This document shows positions 9,024 through 17,439 of a stretch of DNA of 64,000 nucleotides, in pieces. The position numbers and the translations under genes were made by a program. Position 1 is the first letter of the stretch. Each line of letters opens with the position of its first letter. The notes below the pieces were generated by a model that was not told the origin of the DNA, searched no databases, and saw nothing but the letters and a program-made list of their open reading frames with translations. The stretch spans positions 62,001 to 126,000 of the forward strand of contig JAEZWR010000029.1 of NCBI GenBank assembly GCA_023420115.1, written 5' to 3'. The DNA is from Bacillota bacterium (GTDB lineage: Bacteria > Bacillota > Clostridia > Saccharofermentanales > Fastidiosipilaceae).

Positions 9024-12000
9024 ATGAATGATAGAAATACTTTAGATAGTAATGAGAATATAAATAATTCTACCGTTCAAGATGATAGGGTAATAGGCAA
9101 GCAAGAGAATAAGGATGAACTTTTTAGTCAAGACAGTCAGAAGATCTTGGCTTCTGAAGATAGTGAACTTGACTATCGAAAAAAACGCAGAGAGATGGAG
9201 CATGATTTTATTGCTTCATTACCTGGAGTTTCTGAAGTTCTTCTTGTTAAACGATCTTCGGATGATGTGGATGATGCTGAAGAAAATCTTGATAATGACT
9301 CTGACTCTATCGCCAGCGAGGCTTTTTTGGATCAGTGGAAGATAGCTATACCTGAGGATATTGATCCGGAGCTGTTGAAAGAAAGAGTGAGACGATTTCT
9401 CGCTAAGCATACAGAGAATGAAGTGAAGCCTGATGACAAGCTTGCCGAAGCAATATCCGATAATGAAGAAAATAAACAAAATGAAATTTCCGAAAATTCA
9501 TCTAGTGATGAGATTAAAGATAATCAAAGTGCGGATTTGCTTTCTGACTTGATTAAGACGGAACTTGTCGAGAATAAATACGAAGCCCTGACAAAAGAAG
9601 AGAGTGAAAATTTGATAAAGATGCTTCTTCAAGAGGATAGGCTTGAGAGAGATAAGAATGAGAGTTTAGCAGGCGATGAGGAGCAGAGTCTAGATGGAGC
9701 AAGAGATGTGGCTCAAGACAAGAGTGATGAATCGGAGAGCGCGTCTGCGGAAATAGAGCAATTAGATAGAGATAAACAGTGGCGCCAAAAAGCGCTCGGC
9801 GCGGATATGCAAAATAGACCATGGACACTTTTTTACGATCCTTTGTTAAAAAGTAGCTATGAATATAAAGACGAGAGCGTATATGAGATGTTTGAAAGGA
9901 GCTTACTAAAGTACCCTGATGATATAGCTGTAGTGGATGCTTTTTCTAAAAAAACTAATCAACAATTATTGAATGACATTTATTTAGCTGCTAATGCTCT
10001 CAGACAATTAGGTGTATCTACGGGAAAAGTAGTAACTATCTGTATGGCTAACTCAATACAGTTTGTGACTGCTTTTTATGCGATCCAAAGACTAGGTGCA
10101 ATTGCTAATATTGTTCACCCGTTGACACCACCCAAACGTCTAGCAAAATCGATGCAAAAGACTAACTCTTATATTCTTTTTACAAGTGAGCGTTCATACT
10201 CCAAACAGATGGACGAGCTTAGAATGATCAATCTTCGCTACGTTATCGTAAGTTCGGTTTATGATAATTTCGATAGTAAGTTTAAAAATTGCCTTAGGCT
10301 TTGTCATCTTGCTATGCCAAAATTAAGCTTCTCTTGGCGCAAGTTAAAGGATAATAAGAGACGCTTTGGCAAATTTATAGTTGTAAATTCTAACAAGAAG
10401 CTTAGTGGATTTGAGCTTAAGTCTGAATTGAATAGCGATTTGAGTTTGATTTCAGAATTAATTGAGTCCTATCCTACAAAAGACAAAAAAGAAAAGTTAG
10501 ATCCGATGCACACTGCTGTAAATAGTATGAGTTGGAAAAGCTTCATGGCTCTTCGAAGTTCTTCTGCTCTGCCTAGAATAAGAAAAAATGATGATAATCT
10601 TGCTGATAGACCCGCTATTTATTTGAATAGTGGAGGAACAATGGATGAACCTAAAACGATAGTATTAAGTTCAAAAAATATTAATGCTATAGCTGTGCAG
10701 GCTCCAGGTATATTTGGTAGAGAGAAAATGAGAGGGTTAAAAGTTATGGCTGTCTTGCCTTTCTTCCACGCATATGGACTATGTATGGAGTTGCATGCTG
10801 CCCTTAGCAACAATATGACCTGCGTTCTTATTCCACAATATACAGCGAAGTCTTATGCTCGTATGCTTATAAAAGAGCAGGCAGACATTCTTATTGGAGT
10901 GCCAACATTTTATGAGGCAATACTAAATAATCCTTATCTCAAGGGGCAAAATTTATCTTTTATAAAGGCTGCATTTTGTGGCGGAGATTTGCTGAAGTCC
11001 AAATTGAAAAAGGAAATAGATGAGTATTTTATTAATCAACACGCAATGATTGCTATCCGGGAGGGATATGGCTTGTCCGAAGCCTCATCTCTTGTTGCTA
11101 TAACTCCGACTTTTGGCAAACGTTTAAGAAGCGTTGGTTTGCCTATTGCCGATCTTGATGTGATTATAGCTGACCCTAAGACGGGAGAAAGAATAGATAA
11201 TGCAGAGGTTGGAGAAATATTATTGTCTGGGCCTACTATAAGTAGCGGTTATCTCAATGACGATGAAATGAATGCAAAAGCATATTTAGAAATTGATGGT
11301 AAACGATATCTTAAGACTGGAGATTTGGGTTTCTTTGACGAAGATGGTTTCTTATATTATGTCTCAAGAAAGAAGAGAATTATTAAAGTGTCAGGAATAT
11401 CAGTGTACCCAGCAGAGGTTGAAAAGACGATCAAAGAAGTAGAAGGGGTGGAAGATGCTATCTGTGTTGGAGCCCCAGATGAATATCAAATGTCACTTGT
11501 TAAGGCTTATGTTATTCCCACAGCTATTCCCACAGCTATTCCCACAGCTATTCCCACGGAACAAAATGCACCCAAAGAACCTACAGAACAAATAGAATCC
11601 AAAGAACAAAAAGAAACAAATGAATTTTCTCATTTTGAGCCTGTCCCTAAAGTTGAGATTGTTACAGATAGGAGTCAGTCAGATGATGAAAAAATTACAA
11701 ATGACGATAAAATTACAAATAACGAAAAAATTATCCAAAGTTTGCCTGCCACTGAAATAGAGCAAAATGAGCTGCAAATTGAGACAGATAATTTTGAACA
11801 TCAGGAACAAGATAGTGCGAATTCATTAACAGAGCCACTGGAAAATGATAATTCAGCAAGCGAAAAAAAAGATAAAAATGTTCAAACTGAAGAAAAATTG
11901 AAGAATATAGAGATAAAAGATAGAGACAACATAGAGATAATAGATGAAGAGTACGAGCGATACTTTGAGAGACTTTCTAAAAATATAAGAGAACATTGTA

Positions 12001-12152
12001 ATGATAATTTAATCAAACATGCAGTTCCAAGGCAGATTATTTATATTGATAGCTTCCCTTTAACAAGTATAGGCAAGATAGATATAGCTAAGTTGGAGAA
12101 CCAATTGATTGAAAGTCTATATGAAGATAGGGACAATGATAAATCTTTGTAA
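9024..12152 (+). CDS. AMP-forming acyl-CoA/acyl-acid ligase with acidic extensions
   Basis: 1042 residues, about twice the length of a normal acyl-CoA synthetase. The adenylating core runs from ~250. It has a P-loop-like motif YLNSGGTMDEPKTIVLS (~531), YGLSE (~681), YLKTGDLGFFDEDG (~761) and RKKRIIKVSGISVYPAEVE. The catalytic lysine motif TSIGKIDIAKLE is at the C terminus (~1014). All ANL-family elements are present, so it should activate a carboxylic acid with ATP; the substrate is unknown. The first ~250 residues are acidic and low in complexity. A second ~140-residue acidic insertion, beginning with an IPTA repeat (~830-975), splits the mobile C-terminal domain just ahead of the catalytic lysine. 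It stands alone, with no thioesterase, carrier or reductase nearby. Confidence 0.82.
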   Translation: MNDRNTLDSNENINNSTVQDDRVIGKQENKDELFSQDSQKILASEDSELDYRKKRREMEHDFIASLPGVSEVLLVKRSSDDVDDAEENLDNDSDSIASEAFLDQWKIAIPEDIDPELLKERVRRFLAKHTENEVKPDDKLAEAISDNEENKQNEISENSSSDEIKDNQSADLLSDLIKTELVENKYEALTKEESENLIKMLLQEDRLERDKNESLAGDEEQSLDGARDVAQDKSDESESASAEIEQLDRDKQWRQKALGADMQNRPWTLFYDPLLKSSYEYKDESVYEMFERSLLKYPDDIAVVDAFSKKTNQQLLNDIYLAANALRQLGVSTGKVVTICMANSIQFVTAFYAIQRLGAIANIVHPLTPPKRLAKSMQKTNSYILFTSERSYSKQMDELRMINLRYVIVSSVYDNFDSKFKNCLRLCHLAMPKLSFSWRKLKDNKRRFGKFIVVNSNKKLSGFELKSELNSDLSLISELIESYPTKDKKEKLDPMHTAVNSMSWKSFMALRSSSALPRIRKNDDNLADRPAIYLNSGGTMDEPKTIVLSSKNINAIAVQAPGIFGREKMRGLKVMAVLPFFHAYGLCMELHAALSNNMTCVLIPQYTAKSYARMLIKEQADILIGVPTFYEAILNNPYLKGQNLSFIKAAFCGGDLLKSKLKKEIDEYFINQHAMIAIREGYGLSEASSLVAITPTFGKRLRSVGLPIADLDVIIADPKTGERIDNAEVGEILLSGPTISSGYLNDDEMNAKAYLEIDGKRYLKTGDLGFFDEDGFLYYVSRKKRIIKVSGISVYPAEVEKTIKEVEGVEDAICVGAPDEYQMSLVKAYVIPTAIPTAIPTAIPTEQNAPKEPTEQIESKEQKETNEFSHFEPVPKVEIVTDRSQSDDEKITNDDKITNNEKIIQSLPATEIEQNELQIETDNFEHQEQDSANSLTEPLENDNSASEKKDKNVQTEEKLKNIEIKDRDNIEIIDEEYERYFERLSKNIREHCNDNLIKHAVPRQIIYIDSFPLTSIGKIDIAKLENQLIESLYEDRDNDKSL
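11514..11560 (+). repeat. 12-bp tandem repeat encoding IPTA
   Basis: Three exact copies and a partial fourth of ATTCCCACAGCT lie inside the ligase gene, at the start of the acidic insertion. The unit is a multiple of three, so copy-number change keeps the frame. Confidence 0.9.
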
Positions 12153-12179
12153 GAGTTATTTTAGCGAAATGTCAAAGAC

Positions 12180-12950
12180 TCATTTAGCAACTATGTGTTT
12201 GCAAACTATTCCTTGAATACTATTGCTTATATCTTGAGGTAGAGAAGCTGAAGTGATGAGTCCAGTTAATTTGGAATAAGGGGACGTAATATAAGTTCCA
12301 CTACAATTAAATTTACTATTATCACAAAGTAAATAAGTATCCTTTGCACCTGCCATCATGGCTTGTTTTACCTTGGCTTGTTCGCCATCTCCCTCAAAGA
12401 AACCATCTACATTAGCAGCCCTGCATGATAAGAAGCAAAGATCTGCTCGAAATTTAGAGACAAAATCTAGGGCGAAGTTACCAACTGTAGAAGTTGAGTG
12501 AGGGTTCAAAAGTCCAGGAACCAAGTAGACATCTAGCTCTGGTACATTTCTTAGATCCTTTGCTAAATTTATATTATTCGTAATAATTGTTAGATGATGC
12601 TCTGCTAAATGTGGGGCGAGATATGACACTGTCGATGAAGAGTCTAGGAATAGAACCATATTATCGTCTAGCAAATTTTTGGCTACCGAGGCTATCGCTA
12701 TCTTTTCTTGCCTATTTTTGCACATTCTTTCATCCGAAGTATCCTCTTTGAGATTGAGTTCTTTTAAAATAATCCCACCATGATAGCGGATGATTAAACC
12801 TTTGCTCTCTAGTTCTATAAGACTGCGACGAAGAGTAGAACGACTGAGAAAAAGTTGCTCCATGAGAAAATCATTACTAGCTTGGGGATGTTTCTTGAGA
12901 AAAGTCATAATTTGTTTCTCTCGATTATCCAAATTACTATTTCTAGCCAT
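12180..12950 (-). CDS. DeoR/GlpR family transcriptional regulator (likely fucose regulator)
   Basis: 256 residues. An N-terminal helix-turn-helix (residues ~8-60: REKQIMTFLKKHPQ, LSRSTLRRSLIELESKGLI) is followed by the RYHGG hinge typical of DeoR proteins. The C-terminal sugar-phosphate sensing domain has LDSSSTVSYLAPHL, ITNNINLA and LSCRAANVDGFFEGD. Such regulators usually repress sugar operons and are released by a phosphorylated intermediate. It is transcribed divergently from the fucose genes, with a 307-bp shared control region, so a role in fucose control is inferred. AGGTAAAG follows GGAGG upstream of the ATG. It converges on the ligase with only 27 bp between stops. Confidence 0.85.
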   Translation of the reverse strand: MARNSNLDNREKQIMTFLKKHPQASNDFLMEQLFLSRSTLRRSLIELESKGLIIRYHGGIILKELNLKEDTSDERMCKNRQEKIAIASVAKNLLDDNMVLFLDSSSTVSYLAPHLAEHHLTIITNNINLAKDLRNVPELDVYLVPGLLNPHSTSTVGNFALDFVSKFRADLCFLSCRAANVDGFFEGDGEQAKVKQAMMAGAKDTYLLCDNSKFNCSGTYITSPYSKLTGLITSASLPQDISNSIQGIVCKHIVAK

Positions 12951-12995
12951 TCTTTACCTCCAATCTTAACTTCTATTAACAATATATCTAATGTG

Positions 12996-13023
12996 TGTAT
13001 ACGTGCTTATGCTCGAAACTCAA
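12996..13023 (-). promoter_or_regulatory. Candidate promoter of the DeoR-type regulator
   Basis: On the minus strand a -35 TTGAGT (13023-13018) and -10 TATACA (13001-12996) are separated by 16 bp, about 46 bp before the regulator start codon. Confidence 0.5.
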
Positions 13024-13056
13024 ATGTGCTTGTTAGTTATAAAAAGCACAATGTGC
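13003..13056. promoter_or_regulatory. Candidate operator cluster (GTGCTT / GCACAATGTGC)
   Basis: GTGCTT occurs at 13003-13008 and 13026-13031 (23 bp apart) and inverted as AAGCAC at 13044-13049. The last copy is part of a perfect palindrome GCACA-A-TGTGC (13046-13056). The sites overlap and flank the regulator promoter. A related ATTGTGC lies at 13170-13176 just upstream of the fuc promoter. Binding by the DeoR-type protein is inferred. Confidence 0.45.
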
Positions 13057-13193
13057 ATATTGGTTTAACTTTAATTTCCTAAGTTCTAATAATTACTATA
13101 AATAATTGTAACGATATAAATGGGTTTATTGTGAACAGTGGAGTGAACAATAGCCATTCAGATGTTCAAATTGTGCAATGAGCTTTGTTTTTG

Positions 13194-13222
13194 TTGAAAA
13201 ATGCCCTATCCACTTATACAAT
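13194..13222 (+). promoter_or_regulatory. Candidate sigma-A promoter of the fucose operon
   Basis: TTGAAA (13194-13199) and TACAAT (13217-13222) with an ideal 17-bp spacer, 35 bp upstream of the kinase start codon. Confidence 0.65.
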
Positions 13223-13257
13223 AATACCAAATAAGAAGTGGCGTGAGGAGAATGATA

Positions 13258-14742
13258 ATGAAGACTGAAACCATTTATCTCGCTTTTGATTTAGGGGCGA
13301 CCTCAATTAGAGGAATACTTGCCAGAATTGGAGATCAAGGTATTACTCTTGAAGAAGTCTTGCGCTACAAACACGAAGCTAAAATTATTGATGGCCTTTT
13401 GTGCTGGGATTTCGCTGGGTTATATAGAGAGATACATAATTGCATAGATAGCATACCTCATATTGATGCTATAGGTATTGATAGCTGGGGAGTTGATTAT
13501 GGCCTAGTATCTATTGATCCTAGTATGGAAAATAAATTGCCGATAGATAGACTTCTTGATTCACCAGTTTGTTATCGAGAACCAAGTCACGAGAGAGGTT
13601 TGGAAGAACTTTTACAAAAATTTTCTCAAGAGACTCTTTTTTCAAGAAGTGGCAATCAGGTTTTATCTATCAACACTTTAGCTCAACTTGCATCACGTAA
13701 AGAGAGAACATTTAATCTTTGTTCAGATAATAACGCTAGGCTTTTGCCTATGCCTGATTTGATGGCATTTTGCCTAACAGGTGAACTTGGGGCAGAAGAA
13801 AGTATGCTCTCGACGACAATGTTCTACGATCAAGAGAAACATGAATTGATAAATGAATTTCTCGAGGCTATTTCTTTTGATCCGAAATGGGTTGCCAGGA
13901 AACGTCAAGCGGGTACTTATTTAGGAAGAACACATAAGTCACTTTTTGCTGGACGAGCTATTCCCGTTATAACGGTGCTGGGGCATGACACAGCTGGAGC
14001 CTTTGTTCTCAGCGAAGCTTTTACGGATTTGGAATGTGCATTTTTATCATGTGGAACATGGTCACTTTTGGGGGCTGGTTTGGAGGCTCCTATCTGTAGT
14101 AGAGAGGCTGCTGGATTAAATTTGTCTAATGAACTTGCTGCTTTTGGCCGTGCTTATGCAGTTAAAAATTTAACAGGTTTGTATTGGATAGAGCGTTTGA
14201 GACATTCTCTTGGAGATAAGGCGAGTAGCTTCGATGAACTAGGAAAATCTTTACTCGGCAAAAATGCTCCTTTCTTAATTGATACAGAAGATTCTAATTT
14301 GCTCAGCAGGACGGATCTTTACGAAGCTCTATGCGAGAGAGCCAGTGAAGAAGGTCTTAGCATCAGTCCAGACGAGGCTCACTTGGTTCTTTATGATAGT
14401 TTGGTTGCACGTTATGTCACAGAACTTGCTGCTTTGACCAAATTAACAGGGAGAAATTACAAGAAGATTCACGTAGTTGGTGGAGGCAGCAAGTCTGCAC
14501 TGCTGATGCAAAAGATAGCTGATGCTACAGGTGTTGAGGTCTTGGCAGGTCCAGCTGAAACATCTTCACTCGGTAACTTAACATTGCAAATGTATGCACA
14601 TGAGAAATATGGTGAAGATTTTGAAAAGGGTATTACTTGTGATTTAGACGGAGTCGAGGGTGATTTTGATTGTCTTAAGAAGTGCAGAGAACGGTTCTTG
14701 GCTCTAGAGGACTCTGTAATTTACAAAGCAAAAACTAATTAA
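13258..14742 (+). CDS. fucK: RhaB-type FGGY carbohydrate kinase, probable L-fuculokinase
   Basis: 494 residues. The FGGY kinase fold shows the N-terminal phosphate-binding LAFDLGATSIRG, the IGIDSWGVDYGL strand, GHDTAGAF with the likely catalytic Asp, CGTWSLLG, and the adenosine motif VVGGGSKSALLMQKIADATG. These motifs are closer to rhamnulokinase than to the E. coli FucK type. The following isomerase and aldolase are fucose enzymes, so phosphorylation of L-fuculose to L-fuculose 1-phosphate is the likely job; rhamnulose is the alternative. The start is set at the third in-frame candidate (ATG 13258), which has GAGGAG 7 nt upstream; the GTG at 13243 and ATG at 13252 lie within or against that site. 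Confidence 0.8.
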   Translation: MKTETIYLAFDLGATSIRGILARIGDQGITLEEVLRYKHEAKIIDGLLCWDFAGLYREIHNCIDSIPHIDAIGIDSWGVDYGLVSIDPSMENKLPIDRLLDSPVCYREPSHERGLEELLQKFSQETLFSRSGNQVLSINTLAQLASRKERTFNLCSDNNARLLPMPDLMAFCLTGELGAEESMLSTTMFYDQEKHELINEFLEAISFDPKWVARKRQAGTYLGRTHKSLFAGRAIPVITVLGHDTAGAFVLSEAFTDLECAFLSCGTWSLLGAGLEAPICSREAAGLNLSNELAAFGRAYAVKNLTGLYWIERLRHSLGDKASSFDELGKSLLGKNAPFLIDTEDSNLLSRTDLYEALCERASEEGLSISPDEAHLVLYDSLVARYVTELAALTKLTGRNYKKIHVVGGGSKSALLMQKIADATGVEVLAGPAETSSLGNLTLQMYAHEKYGEDFEKGITCDLDGVEGDFDCLKKCRERFLALEDSVIYKAKTN

Positions 14743-14824
14743 CAATCATTGATAAGTATTAATAAGTCATATATTTGAATAGTTAAATAATTAAAACATT
14801 AGACAATGTCTAGGAGGTAAACAT

Positions 14825-16615
14825 ATGAGTCAGAAACAGTATCCAACGATTGGTATTCGTCCTACGATCGATGGCCGTTGGGGAGGAGTTCGTGAATCCC
14901 TAGAGCAGCAGACCATGGGTATGGCTGAGGCTGCAAAGTCGTTGATAGAGGCAGAGCTATTTTATCCAGATGGAAGTCCCGTTCGTTGTGTTATCTCACC
15001 GACAACAATAGGTGGAGCAGAAGAGGCTCAGCGCTGTGAAGATTATTTTGCTACCCAGGGAGTAGTTGCTACCCTTACAGTAACACCTTGCTGGTGCTAC
15101 GGAACAGAAACTATGGATTTGAACCCAAATACAATCAAGGCCGTTTGGGGTTTCAATGGAACAGAGCGTCCAGGTGCTGTTTATCTTGCCGCAGTTATGG
15201 CTGCTTATGCACAGCGTGGTTTGCCAGCATTTAAGATTTATGGGACCGAAGTGCAAGAGGCTGATGACCGCAGTATACCTGAAGATGTCGCAGAGAAAAT
15301 TTTGTTGTTCGCTAGAGCGGCAATTGCAGTTGGTCTAATGCGCAATAAGTCATATGTAAATATTGGTGCAACTTCGATGGGTATAGCTGGTTCAGCTGTT
15401 GACGCAGACTTTTTCCAGAAATATCTCGGAATGCGAACAGAGTGGGTCGATATGACTGAAATTCTTCGTCGTATTACTCTTGGTATCTATGATCATGAAG
15501 AATATGAAAAGGCTCGCCAATGGGTTCGTGAGAATTGCCGCGAGGGTATTGATATCAACAAAGGAAAAGATTTCCCAGAAGTTATTACTAAGAGCCGTCA
15601 TATTCCAGATGATGAGCAGTGGGACTTTGTTGTTAAACACGCTTTGGTTTGCCGTGATATCTTAATCGGAAATAAGAAACTTGATGAAATGGGTTGGCAC
15701 GAAGAGGCACTAGGTAGAAATGGTATTGCCGGCGGCTTCCAAGGTCAGCGCATGTGGACAGACTGGCTTCCAAATGGTGACTTTACAGAGGCTATTTTGT
15801 CATCAACTTTCGATTGGAATGGACCAAGAGCACCATTAACCTTTGCTACAGAAAATGACACATTGAATGGTGCAGGAATGCTTTTCCAAACACTTCTTAC
15901 AAATAGAGCTTCGATTTTCTCAGATGTCAGAACATATTGGTCTCCTGAGTCCGTCAAACGTGTTACGGGCAAAGAGTTAAAGGGTGTTGCCAAAAATGGT
16001 GTTCTTCATCTAATTAATTCTGGTGCAAGTTGCTTGGATGGTTCTGGTGCTGCAAAGAATGAAAAGGGCGAGGGCTGCATGAAGCGTTTCTGGGAGTTGA
16101 CCGAAGATGATCTTAAGTCATTGACCGAGGCCACTGACTGGTGCCGCGCTAACTATGAATATTTCAGAGGTGGCGGATTCTCGTCACATTTCCGCACAGA
16201 GGCCGAAATGCCTATGACGATGCTTAGACTCAATTTGGTAGAGGGTGTTGGACCTACTTTACAAGTTATTGAGGGTTATAGTTGTCATTTAGAAGATGAT
16301 ATACATAAAGTTCTCGACGAACGTACAGATCGCACTTGGCCTACAACATGGTTTGCTCCAATTTTAGATGACGAAGCAGCAACTTCAGTCTATGAAGTAA
16401 TGAGAATTTGGGGAGCTAACCACTGTGCTTCGGTTTATGGTCACGTCGGTGATCAGATTCTAACCTTGGCATCCATGCTGCGTATCCCTGTAGCATTCCA
16501 CAATATCAAGAAAGAGCGTATTTTCCGTCCACATTCATTTACAGGCTTCGGTACAAAAGATCTAGAAGGTCAAGATTTCAGAGCCTGTGCATATTATGGA
16601 CCACTTTATAAATAA
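14825..16615 (+). CDS. fucI: L-fucose isomerase
   Basis: 596 residues, close to E. coli FucI (591). It interconverts L-fucose and L-fuculose in the cytoplasm with Mn2+. The N terminus carries the family signature GIRPTIDGRWGGVRESLE. The metal-site region has STFDWNGPRAP and FATENDTLNGAGML (~residue 345), containing the metal-binding Asp. The C-terminal His region is AFHNIKKERIFRPHSFTGFG. The ribosome binding site TAGGAGGT is strong, 7 nt from the ATG. Codon use here is richer in C- and G-ending codons than in most neighbours, consistent with high expression. It is the second gene of the fuc operon. Confidence 0.96.
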   Translation: MSQKQYPTIGIRPTIDGRWGGVRESLEQQTMGMAEAAKSLIEAELFYPDGSPVRCVISPTTIGGAEEAQRCEDYFATQGVVATLTVTPCWCYGTETMDLNPNTIKAVWGFNGTERPGAVYLAAVMAAYAQRGLPAFKIYGTEVQEADDRSIPEDVAEKILLFARAAIAVGLMRNKSYVNIGATSMGIAGSAVDADFFQKYLGMRTEWVDMTEILRRITLGIYDHEEYEKARQWVRENCREGIDINKGKDFPEVITKSRHIPDDEQWDFVVKHALVCRDILIGNKKLDEMGWHEEALGRNGIAGGFQGQRMWTDWLPNGDFTEAILSSTFDWNGPRAPLTFATENDTLNGAGMLFQTLLTNRASIFSDVRTYWSPESVKRVTGKELKGVAKNGVLHLINSGASCLDGSGAAKNEKGEGCMKRFWELTEDDLKSLTEATDWCRANYEYFRGGGFSSHFRTEAEMPMTMLRLNLVEGVGPTLQVIEGYSCHLEDDIHKVLDERTDRTWPTTWFAPILDDEAATSVYEVMRIWGANHCASVYGHVGDQILTLASMLRIPVAFHNIKKERIFRPHSFTGFGTKDLEGQDFRACAYYGPLYK

Positions 16616-16628
16616 GTGAATTGGCTGA

Positions 16629-16689
16629 TCCCTCATAGTGTGTAAGTTGCGAAGTTAGTAAGTTATCGCTGTGAGGGAAGTAGCGATAA
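16629..16689 (+). ncRNA. Structured fucI-fucA intergenic RNA, possible pseudoknot or switch
   Basis: Stem 1 pairs TCCCTCA (16629-16635) with TGAGGGA (16672-16678) and can extend to 10 bp with one G-U. Stem 2 pairs TTATCGCT (16663-16670) with AGCGATAA (16682-16689). The halves interleave as 1a-2a-1b-2b, so both can form as an H-type pseudoknot, or extended stem 1 and stem 2 can exclude each other. No T tract follows, so this is not a simple terminator. Function is unknown; it matches no riboswitch class I recognise. Confidence 0.5.
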
Positions 16690-16761
16690 TATTCTAGTTC
16701 TTAAGTGTATAGCTAAGTTCTAAGGTGATTGTTGCGATAGATAGACTGAAAGAGGAAAATT

Positions 16762-17439
16762 ATGAGCTCTAAAAATGAGACAAAAGAATTAAGACTATAT
16801 GAAAGTCGTTTGGAATTAATTGAATATGGCAAGAAACTACTTGAAGTTGGCTTGACAAAAGGAACAGGTGGTAATTTAAGTATCTTTGACCGTGAAAGTC
16901 AATTGATGGCGATTACCCCCTCAGGTATTCCCTTTGAAGCAATCAAACCAGAAGATATTGTTCTTATGAATTTACAAGGCGAGGTTGTTGAGGGAAATAG
17001 AGTTCCTTCTAGCGAGTGGGAAATGCACTTAATCCAGTATCGTGATCGCGATGATCTTGACGCTGTGATCCATGCCCACACCACATATGCAACCGTGCTA
17101 GCATGTTTGCGAGAAGGCATCCCCGCCACTCATTATATGATTGCTGTCGCTGGCAAAGATGTTCGCTGTGCTGAATATGCAACTTATGGAACACATGAAT
17201 TGGCAGTTAATGCTTTTGAAGGAATGAAAGACAGACGCTGTGTGCTATTAGCTAATCATGGTATTTTGGCTGGAGCTCAAGATCTACTCAATGCCTTTAA
17301 TATTATTGAAGAGGTTGAGTACTGTGCCGAGATTTATTATAGAGCTAGATCCATAGGTGAGCCAGTTATTTTACCTGACGAAGAAATGGCACTCATGGCT
17401 GAGAAGTTTAAGACTTACGGTCAGAGGAAAAAAGTATGA
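16762..17439 (+). CDS. fucA: L-fuculose-phosphate aldolase (class II)
   Basis: 225 residues (E. coli FucA 215). It splits L-fuculose 1-phosphate into dihydroxyacetone phosphate and L-lactaldehyde. Class II aldolase/adducin features: GTGGNLS phosphate-binding loop (~34-40), TPSGIPFE, the SSEWEMH segment with the catalytic Glu, zinc ligands in IHAHTTYA (HxH) and the third His in LLANHGILA. The stop codon overlaps the start of the ABC ATPase gene (ATGA), so translation is coupled. No lactaldehyde reductase (FucO) is encoded in the window, so the fate of lactaldehyde is not seen. Confidence 0.93.
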   Translation: MSSKNETKELRLYESRLELIEYGKKLLEVGLTKGTGGNLSIFDRESQLMAITPSGIPFEAIKPEDIVLMNLQGEVVEGNRVPSSEWEMHLIQYRDRDDLDAVIHAHTTYATVLACLREGIPATHYMIAVAGKDVRCAEYATYGTHELAVNAFEGMKDRRCVLLANHGILAGAQDLLNAFNIIEEVEYCAEIYYRARSIGEPVILPDEEMALMAEKFKTYGQRKKV

